Shown one piece after another: positions 61,501 through 64,000 of a stretch of DNA of 64,000 nt. The notes under the pieces are model-generated. The model made no database searches, was not told the DNA's origin, and saw nothing but the letters and a program-made list of their open reading frames with translations. Position 1 is the first letter of the stretch; each line of letters starts with the position of its first letter. The DNA lies in contig CM039462.1 in the NCBI GenBank assembly GCA_022414725.1, positions 129,878,845 through 129,942,844 of the forward strand, written 5' to 3'. The stretch is from Microglena sp. YARC (lineage: Eukaryota > Chlorophyta > Chlorophyceae > Chlamydomonadales > Chlamydomonadaceae). A program made the position numbers and the translations under genes.

Positions 61501-64000
61501 ACCTCCAGGTAGCAGTCCGCCCTTGACTGGAAACCTGTGTGTGCTGGTGACCTGTGTTATCCTCCCCCCAGTCCCCTCCCCTCATCCCCTCCCCTCCCCT
61601 CCACCCCCACCACCCATCCACCAGCACCACACCCACCCCCCCCCCCATTTCCTTTTTTAACACACACACCTCAGGTTTGATGATCTGCACCCTCAGGAAG
61701 ACCTCCAGGTAGCAGTCCGCCCTTGACTGGAAACCTGTGTGTGCTGGTGACCTGTTATCCCCTCCCCTCCCCTCACTCTACCCCCACCACCCATCCACCA
61801 GCACACACACCCACCCCCCCATTTCCTTGTTTTAACACACACACCTCAGGTTTGATGATCTGCACCCTCAGGAAGACCTCCAGGTAGCAGTCCGCCCTTG
61901 ACTGGAAACCTGTGTGTGCTGGTGACCTGTGTTATCCCCTCCCCTCCCCTCACTCTACCCCACCACCCATCCACCAGCACCCCCCCCCCCCGCCCCCCCC
62001 CCCCATTTCCTTGTTTTAACACACACACCTCAGGTTTGATGATCTGCACCCTCAGGAAGACCTCCAGGTAGCAGTCCGCCCTTGACTGGAAACCTGTGTG
62101 TGCTGGTGACCTGTGTTATCCCCTCCCCTCCCCTCACTCTACCCCCACCACCCATCCACCAGCACACACACCCACCCCCCCATTTCCTTGTTTTAACACA
62201 CACACCTCAGGTTTGATGATCTGCACCCTCAGGAAGACCTCCAGGTAGCAGTCCGCCCTTGACTGGAAACCTGTGTGTGCTGATGACCTGTGTTATCCCC
62301 TCCCCTCCCCTCACTCTACCCCCACCACCCATCCACCAGCACACACCTCCCCCCACCCCCCCCCCCCCCATTTCCTTGTTTTTAACACACACACCTCAGG
62401 TTTTGATGATCTGCACCCTCAGGAAGACCTCCAGGTAGCAGTCCTGCCCTTGACTGGAAACCCTGTGTGTGCTGGTGACCTGTGTTATCCCCTCCCCTCC
62501 CCTCACTCTACCCCCACCACCCATCCAGCACACACACCCACCCCCCCATTTCCTTGTTTTAACACACACACCTCAGGTTTGATGATCTGCACCCTCAGGA
62601 AGACTCCTAGGTAGCAGTCCGCCCTTGACTGGAAACCTGTGTGTGCTGGTGACCTGTGTTATCCCCTCCCCTCCCCTCACTCTACCCCCACCACCCATCC
62701 ACCACACACACCCCCCCCCCCCCATTTCCTTGTTTTAACACACACACACCTCAGGTTTGATGATCTGCACCCTCAGGAAGACCTCCAGGTAGCAGTCCGC
62801 CCTTGACTGGAAACCTGTGTGTGCTGGTGACCTGTGTTATCCCCTCCCCTCCCCTCACTCTACCCCCACCACCCATCCACCAGCGCACACACACCCCCCC
62901 CCATTTCCTTGTTTTAAACACACACACCTCAGGTTTGATGATCTGCACCCCTCAGGAAGACCTCCAGGTAGCAGTCCGCCCTTGACTGGAAACCTGTGTG
63001 TGCTGGTGACCTGTGTTATCCCCTCCCCTCCCCTCACTCTACCCCCACCACCCATGCACCAGCACACACACCCACCCCCTCATTTCCTTGTTTTAACACA
63101 CACACCTCAGGTTTGATGATCTGCACCCTCAGGAAGACCTCCAGGTAGCAGTCCGCCCTTGACTGGAAACCTGTGTGTGCTGGTGACCTGTGTTATCCCC
63201 TCCCCTCCCCTCACTCTACCCCCACCACCCATCCACCAGCACACCCCCCCCCCCCCATTTCCTTGTTTTAACACACACACCTCAGGTTTGATGATCTGCA
63301 CCCTCAGGAAGACCTCCAGGTAGCAGTCCGCCCTTGACTGGAAACCTGTGTGTGCTGGTGACCTGTTTATCCCCTCCCCTCCCCTCACTCTACCCCCACC
63401 ACCCATTCCACCAGCACACACACCCACCCCCCCATTTCCTTGTTTTAACACACACACCTCAGGTTTGATGATCTGCACCCTCAGGAAGACCTCCAGGTAG
63501 CAGTCCGCCCTTGACTGGAAACCTGTGTGTGCTGGTGACCTGTGTTATCCCCTCCCCTCCCCCCACTCTACCCCCACCACCCATCCACCAACACACACAC
63601 CCACCCCCCCCTTTCCTTGTTTTTAACACACACACCTCAGGTTTGATGATCTGCACCCTCAGGAAGACCTCCAGGTAGCAGTCCGCCCTTGACTGGAAAC
63701 CTGTGTGTGCTGGTGACCTTGTGTCACCCCCTCCCCTCCCCCCACCCCACCCCCCCACCCAGCAACACACATACACATTTCCTAGTTTTAACACAAAAGG
63801 TTTGATGATCTGCACCCCCAGGAAGACCTCTAGGTTGATATACACATACCCCATACCTCCTCCGTACACACACACCACCACCACTACACACACCTCTGGT
63901 TTGATGATCTGCACCCGCAGGAAGACCTCCAGGTTGCAGTCCGCCCTTGACTGGAAACCTGTGTGTGCTTCCATTGCACTCGCCTCACTCCCAGTGCGGT
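43480..64000 (-). CDS. VPS13: VPS13-family lipid-transfer protein gene, C-terminal half (whole locus)
   Basis: VPS13 proteins are bridge-like lipid transporters at membrane contact sites; the C-terminal half contains the SHR/VAB-to-ATG2_C region and a PH-like end. From the right edge, the exons encode [37 protein letters not shown].. with [18 protein letters not shown] (compare 'IQLDNQ..YPVVL' in VPS13), [17 protein letters not shown].., several short segments, and a contiguous in-phase set of seven exons ending the protein. Those give [20 protein letters not shown].., [18 protein letters not shown] (VPS13 'G..KG..G...RP..G..D'), [32 protein letters not shown] and a Ser/Arg-rich end. The 5' half lies beyond the window. 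Every exon has echoes. Confidence 0.88.
43561..43797 (-). CDS. VPS13: VPS13 terminal exon with stop
   Basis: 237 nt including TAG; acceptor CCCCCAG|TTCATG. It encodes [34 protein letters not shown] and then a tail ending PKPPAPRQ. It follows [19 protein letters not shown] in phase and forms the end of the PH-like domain. A partial repeat of its 3' end (CCTTCACCTATTGGCGAGGT) lies just downstream at 43488-43555. Confidence 0.85.
   Translation of the reverse strand, partial: FMGLSLNLPVRKGLRCNDEESHRSLIYRLNRHMGKDYSGEMAMRGMRNEASGIGRDVLDLAIGLPRHSAAPKPPAPRQ
43798..44290. repeat. Higher-order 80-bp minisatellite (5 x 16 bp) in VPS13 intron
   Basis: After a G-run (43804-43827), 16-bp subunits of the type AAGTCAGTTAGCTGTT are arranged as an 80-bp higher-order unit (subunits ending GGATGCT, AGCCATTTAGC, ACGTCATTTAGC, AGCTGGT, AGCTGTT). 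Four nearly perfect 80-bp periods run from about 43970. Confidence 0.93.
44291..44370 (-). repeat. Echo of VPS13 exon VKWVIPNQ, 3' part
   Basis: CCTACCTCCACTGATTCGGT to GGTCCTCTCCACTG repeats the last ~50 nt of the exon at 44550, with the donor, in diverged form. Confidence 0.8.
44550..44642 (-). CDS. VPS13: VPS13 exon VKWVIPNQ
   Basis: 93 nt, 31 codons, phase 0-0; acceptor ACTGAAG|GTGAAA and donor GTGGAG|GTAAGG. Encodes [17 protein letters not shown] and [14 protein letters not shown], part of the C-terminal PH-like region ('...WxIxxxxIxxI...'). Confidence 0.9.
44815..45010 (-). repeat. Two echoes of VPS13 exon HVAYLYAK, 3' part
   Basis: The last ~60 nt of the exon with its donor (CTTACCTTGTATGTGACTG to CATGCTGTCGGGAATGGCG) recur at 44815-44877 and 44946-45009, separated by (GT)n tracts. 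Confidence 0.92.
45052..45207 (-). CDS. VPS13: VPS13 exon HVAYLYAK
   Basis: 156 nt, 52 codons, phase 0-0; acceptor CACCCAG|GTCATT and donor TACAAG|GTAAGC. Encodes [32 protein letters not shown] and [29 protein letters not shown] corresponds to the 'R-[IV]-L-[LV]-[TS]..' strand opening the VPS13 PH-like domain. Confidence 0.92.
45340..45700 (-). repeat. Two echoes of VPS13 exon GKLVRRIT, 3' part, with C-runs
   Basis: GCGAGGTCAGCATCC..GAGGCAGGGAGCTCTG recurs at about 45354-45398 and 45541-45600. Long C-runs (45401-45419, 45607-45638) cut into both copies. Confidence 0.88.
45742..45897 (-). CDS. VPS13: VPS13 exon GKLVRRIT
   Basis: 156 nt, 52 codons, phase 0-0; acceptor CCCCCAG|GGCAAG and donor GACAAG|GTGAGG. 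Encodes [15 protein letters not shown], then a helical [20 protein letters not shown] and ADFANDK. Confidence 0.9.
45900..46260. repeat. (GTGTGGGTGTGGGG)n intronic microsatellite
   Basis: GTGTGGGTGTGGGG-type repeat, about 350 bp, G/T only on plus; His/Pro-Thr and Gly/Val/Cys translations are artefacts. Confidence 0.9.
46315..46720 (-). repeat. Three echoes of VPS13 exon [12 protein letters not shown], 3' part
   Basis: CCTGGATGCCC..CTTCCCCAAACACA..GTCAATGACACC recurs at about 46321-46395, 46460-46555 and 46605-46705. These encode variants of [19 protein letters not shown], and the copies carry substitutions and small indels. Confidence 0.92.
46760..46947 (-). CDS. VPS13: VPS13 exon [12 protein letters not shown]
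   Basis: 188 nt; completes a split Gly codon and ends in phase 0 at ATCCAG|GTGTGTG. Encodes [40 protein letters not shown] and [20 protein letters not shown]. It closely follows the VPS13 pattern of Gly-Lys-Gly and RPxxGxID motifs in the ATG2_C-like region. Confidence 0.93.
46950..47330. other. GT-rich then AT-rich intron segment
   Basis: A G/T-rich tract to 47010, then AT-rich with TATATGTA/ATGTATTATATG repeats at 47060-47155. Nothing else recognised. Confidence 0.6.
47335..47580. repeat. 17-bp minisatellite derived from VPS13 exon sequence
   Basis: About 14 copies of TTGGAGCCTGACCCAGT. The parental exon contains CAGTTTGGAGCCTGAGTCAA, and the right edge of the array (TTGGAGCCTGGGTCAATATC) extends further along that exon sequence. 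The unit appears to be a 17-bp piece of the SGSKLL coding sequence amplified in tandem. Confidence 0.9.
47795..48520 (-). repeat. Five echoes of VPS13 exon GLGGGLEG, 3' part
   Basis: CACCTTCCAGTCC..CGCCTAGTCCCATCATAATG and TCGTTCTGTGCCTGGTAC recur at about 47810-47890, 47998-48052, 48142-48190, 48270-48330 and 48430-48515. They are separated by AACTCAACCTGATCCAA-type intron repeats. Some copies lost pieces of the exon. Confidence 0.9.
48639..48824 (-). CDS. VPS13: VPS13 exon GLGGGLEG
   Basis: 186 nt, phase 1-1; acceptor CCCCCAG|GCCAGG and donor GGAAG|GTGAGC. Encodes [40 protein letters not shown] and [14 protein letters not shown], continuing into GFLLDPYEG of the next parental exon. Confidence 0.9.
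48830..49075 (-). repeat. Echo of VPS13 exon GLGGGLEG, 5' part, with GTGGT repeat
   Basis: 49000-49071 repeats the first ~70 nt of the exon (GCCTCTGAACCGGCAGCACC to ACCTGGCCTGG) with small indels, after a GTGGTGGGTG tract. Confidence 0.88.
49076..49655 (-). repeat. Echoes of the next exon's donor end, in GT-rich intron
   Basis: CAGACCTACCCATGGAGG and neighbouring GTGAACATGTAGAAAC..GAGGGTATCT recur at about 49230-49280, 49340-49395, 49460-49478 and 49547-49562, separated by GTGGGTGTGG tracts and a G-run (49606-49645). Confidence 0.85.
49672..49830 (-). CDS. VPS13: VPS13 exon [10 protein letters not shown]
   Basis: 159 nt; acceptor ACATCCAG|GTAACT and donor CCATGG|GTAGGT. Phase with the next exon selects the frame [36 protein letters not shown] and [12 protein letters not shown]. 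Another frame is also open, so the choice rests on phase. Confidence 0.72.
49835..51500. repeat. CCAAGCCAACAAGCCAAGAT minisatellite
   Basis: About 1.5 kb of AAGCCAAGATCCAATCCTAT and CCAAGCCAAGCCAAC blocks. The left side begins with a 115-bp echo of the preceding exon's acceptor (CACTGGTCCCGCACCGCC at 49807 and 49948). The right half (50600-51480) has many indels. The Ser/Gln/Lys/Pro plus-strand frames are artefacts. Confidence 0.93.
51505..51600 (-). repeat. Old echo of VPS13 exon [10 protein letters not shown], 5' part
   Basis: The minus strand reads [19 protein letters not shown], alignable with the alternative-frame [16 protein letters not shown] of the exon at 49672; clearly more diverged than the other echoes. 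Confidence 0.6.
51615..52595 (-). repeat. Twelve-copy echo array of a 39-nt VPS13 exon
   Basis: About 12 units of 70-95 bp with CACCTTTTATGTTTCGGTCA and TTGCAATCCAGGTTAAGTG. The copy at 51617-51655 keeps an acceptor (GTGCAG|CGGCAC) and donor (GAAAG|GTGTGT) and is the likely parental exon: 39 nt, phase 1-1 if it joins the next exon. In most others the acceptor CAG has become CAAC and a TTAA stop-type change has entered. Confidence 0.8.
52600..52935. repeat. GGGTTTAGGG-like and AGTTGGAAGC minisatellites
   Basis: 52610-52735: diverged GGGGTTTAGGGTTTGGGGCT units. 52750-52935: about 17 copies of the 10-bp AGTTGGAAGC. Intronic. Confidence 0.88.
52960..53425 (-). repeat. VPS13 exon LIKVTNAP region, three copies
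   Basis: Copies at about 52955-52990 (short), 53098-53205 and 53283-53395. The minus strand reads [20 protein letters not shown] or [20 protein letters not shown]. One is the likely parental exon, but small indels prevent fixing its limits. VTNAP-type strands fit a beta-rich VPS13 segment. Confidence 0.65.
53538..53932. repeat. TGTATC / ATGCAATC microsatellite flanked by direct repeats
   Basis: (TGTATC)n with ATGCAATC interruptions. Both ends are the same 45-bp block (GAGTGCAGGCATATTACCAT, TTATATACAGCATCATGCAA) at 53539 and 53888, so the whole is an internal expansion of a duplicated segment. Confidence 0.9.
53936..53990 (-). mobile_element. Truncated MITE-like element, copy 3
   Basis: Reverse complement of the first ~55 bp of the 30-kb elements: GATATCATACTCACCTTTGG to TGCCGGTCCC, followed by TA. 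Only one terminal repeat remains. Confidence 0.65.
54020..54775 (-). repeat. Four copies of a VPS13 exon [12 protein letters not shown]
   Basis: CCTCCCTGCCC(A/T)GCGCCCCCGC and TGTCCTGG..AGCATGCT recur at about 54024-54070, 54233-54284, 54489-54534 and 54720-54765. They encode [16 protein letters not shown] with a donor GGGAG|GTATG. The intervening introns share AAAGCAAAACACATGC-type repeats. I could not decide the parental copy; 54487 has the cleanest reading. Confidence 0.75.
54840..55325 (-). repeat. Four copies of a VPS13 exon [12 protein letters not shown]
   Basis: Copies at about 54852-54925, 54967-55040, 55074-55143 and 55241-55312, all encoding [20 protein letters not shown] with acceptor CTCCAG or TCTAG|GTTGCC/GTGGCC. 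Protein reading is almost invariant among copies. None shows an obvious GT donor after GACCAGAG, so the parental limits are open. Confidence 0.75.
55326..55960. repeat. C-run/CA-run intron with echoes of the next exon's donor end
   Basis: Long C-runs (55391-55411, 55446-55479, 55515-55543, 55565-55582) and (CA)n. TCCGGCTTTAGGGTCGTCCA at 55610-55645 and a shorter piece at 55825-55845 repeat the donor end of the exon at 55981. Confidence 0.85.
55981..56124 (-). CDS. VPS13: VPS13 exon [16 protein letters not shown]
   Basis: 144 nt (48 codons) if the acceptor is CTTTCAG|AACCTT; an alternative acceptor CACTAG|GTTACA would add about 17 nt. Donor CCAGAG|GTGATT. Encodes [40 protein letters not shown] and PLDDPKPE. 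No motif beyond family context is recognised. Confidence 0.75.
56165..56360 (-). repeat. Echo of the same exon's 5' end and GGGTGGGTGTTG repeat
   Basis: 56198-56250 repeats GCCCTCGCGCATG..GGTAGCTGGTGGGAAG..GTAGTGTAACCTAGTGAGG. It is followed by six copies of the 15-bp GGGTGGGTGTTGGGG type. Confidence 0.85.
56400..56960 (-). repeat. Echo array TDQDFMETL with C-runs
   Basis: AACTCACAAG(G)TCT(T)CCATGAAGTCTTGG and TCAGTGCTGTTGTA recur at about 56471, 56579, 56671, 56783 and 56893 (last). On the minus strand they give TDQDFMETL or TDQDFWKTL followed by a GTGAGT donor. Each is followed by CCCCCCTCTTGTCC(G)TAG intron repeats. Confidence 0.82.
56925..57485 (-). repeat. Four copies of VPS13 segment [13 protein letters not shown]
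   Basis: GAAACACTAGGCGCTTGAA and GATGTGATGGCGTTCAC recur at about 56951-56990, 57123-57165, 57295-57337 and 57437-57478, with (GT)n between. The minus strand reads [13 protein letters not shown] with acceptor CCAG|GTGAAC in the lowest copy, which continues IGPLDFKH then meets TGA. A micro-exon junction or an assembly indel is needed to keep the frame. Confidence 0.75.
57575..57795 (-). repeat. Two echoes of VPS13 exon [14 protein letters not shown], 3' part
   Basis: 57579-57655 and 57709-57792 repeat the last ~80 nt of the exon at 57848 with its donor (GCACCTCCACGGCCCCACTG to CACTTGCGATGATGAAG). Confidence 0.92.
57848..58087 (-). CDS. VPS13: VPS13 exon [14 protein letters not shown]
   Basis: 240 nt, 80 codons, phase 0-0; acceptor TGGCCAG|GCAAAA and donor GTGGAG|GTGCGT. 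Encodes [40 protein letters not shown] and [14 protein letters not shown], then a Ser/Arg-rich end. It joins the preceding exon (..ADKQSAQ) in phase. Confidence 0.9.
58090..58860 (-). repeat. G-rich minisatellite with two echoes of the same exon's 5' part
   Basis: 58182-58265 and 58772-58857 repeat the acceptor and first ~80 nt (GCCCAGCAGTTGG..CAATGGG..TTCGCTGGTT). Between them lie about eight units of GGGAGGAGGGGAGGGTTGGG plus AATGGGAGGGGGAGGAATG. Confidence 0.92.
58990..59660 (-). repeat. Echoes of VPS13 exon [12 protein letters not shown], 3' part
   Basis: CACCTGAGC..CTGTTTGTCAGCTGGACTGA and TCACCAC(A/T)GGCCGC recur at about 58994-59075, 59118-59168 and 59561-59645. They are separated by CCCCAACCCCAACCAACCAA repeats, including a perfect ~80-bp duplication at 59292-59470. 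Confidence 0.9.
59688..59921 (-). CDS. VPS13: VPS13 exon [12 protein letters not shown]
   Basis: 234 nt, 78 codons, phase 0-0; acceptor CTCTCAG|ATGGAA and donor GCTCAG|GTGAGT. Encodes [38 protein letters not shown] and [20 protein letters not shown]. It aligns with the VPS13 pattern 'I.IP.LGIS.I......EL.Y..L..I......' then 'IQ.DNQ......PVV', the strongest family signature in the gene. Confidence 0.94.
59925..60235. repeat. GGGTGGG-rich intron
   Basis: GGTGGGTGTGGGGTGGGG tracts on plus, then CCACCCACCACACCCCAACC to the start of the exon array. Nothing else seen. Confidence 0.7.
60240..63975 (-). repeat. About 22-copy array of a 57-nt VPS13 exon with its intron
   Basis: Tandem units of about 175 bp. 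Each has TCAGGTTTGATGATCTGCAC, CCTCAGGAAGACCTCCAGGT and AGCAGTCCGCCCTTGACTGG followed by a (CA/C)-rich intron ending TTTCCTTGTTTTAACACACA. Core positions are about 60245, 60423, 60605, 60781, 60955, 61129, 61300, 61474, 61674, 61848, 62034, 62210, 62399, 62576, 62755, 62932, 63110, 63288, 63463, 63638, 63800 and 63898. On the minus strand each gives an acceptor (TTTCCAG), 19 codons [19 protein letters not shown] and a donor (GAG|GTGTGT); most are intact. The 63800 copy has lost half the exon, and 60245, 61300 and 62576 have small indels. Confidence 0.95.
63899..63955 (-). CDS. VPS13: VPS13 57-nt exon, most distal copy (possible parent)
   Basis: 57 nt, phase 0-0, reading [19 protein letters not shown]; it differs from the array consensus by Asn for Tyr and CCCGCAGG for CCCTCAGG. 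It alone has a different upstream flank (GAAGCACACACAGG preceded by unique sequence to the window edge), so it may be the ancestral copy. The upstream gene continues beyond 64000. Confidence 0.7.

Noticed and set aside
60240..63975. CRISPR-like or gene-cassette array
   Set aside because: Units contain a spliceable coding exon and a repeated intron with no unique spacers.

Overview
The window is nuclear DNA of a eukaryote, most likely a chlorophyte green alga of the Chlamydomonadales type. That placement is an inference. It rests on GT-AG introns full of (GT)n, poly-C and poly-G tracts, and on a LINE that appears to carry both an APE-type and a restriction-like endonuclease plus a cysteine protease, the architecture described for Dualen/RandI elements of Chlamydomonas. 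No bacterial, plasmid, CRISPR or rRNA feature is present.

Layout: 72-5450 is a G/T-only satellite; 5501-6500 is exactly 1000 N; 6501-9205 holds two related short-period satellites. One first exon of a secreted protein lies at 9953-10192 (minus). 10.2-15.8 kb is intergenic repeat land: minisatellites, a recurring hairpin motif, a LINE tail and a tRNA-headed SINE-like element. 15840 to about 23.07 kb (minus) is a PTC7-type PP2C phosphatase gene, with a further array to 24.4 kb. 24.4-30 kb is minisatellites and unassigned sequence. 30.0-30.4 kb carries two small TIR elements. 30.7-38.9 kb (minus) is a near full-length but frameshifted Dualen-like LINE. 41.46-42.80 kb is the 3' end of a different LINE. 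43.56 kb to the right edge (minus) is the C-terminal half of a VPS13-family lipid-transfer protein gene.

The most unusual property is shared by both host genes. Nearly every recognisable exon is accompanied by several tandem, usually truncated copies of itself plus adjoining intron ('exon echoes'). Parental exons can be told apart because they join in phase: the four main PTC7 exons give a 271-residue open frame with all PP2C motifs, and the last seven VPS13 exons give about 390 open residues. The extreme case is a 57-nt phase 0-0 VPS13 exon present in roughly 22 tandem units at 60.2-63.97 kb. Two intronic minisatellites (17 bp and 53 bp) look as if they were seeded from echoed exon ends.

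PTC7 phosphatases are usually mitochondrial, and VPS13 is a bridge-like lipid transporter at organelle contacts. Nothing here links the two genes functionally beyond neighbourhood and shared strand.
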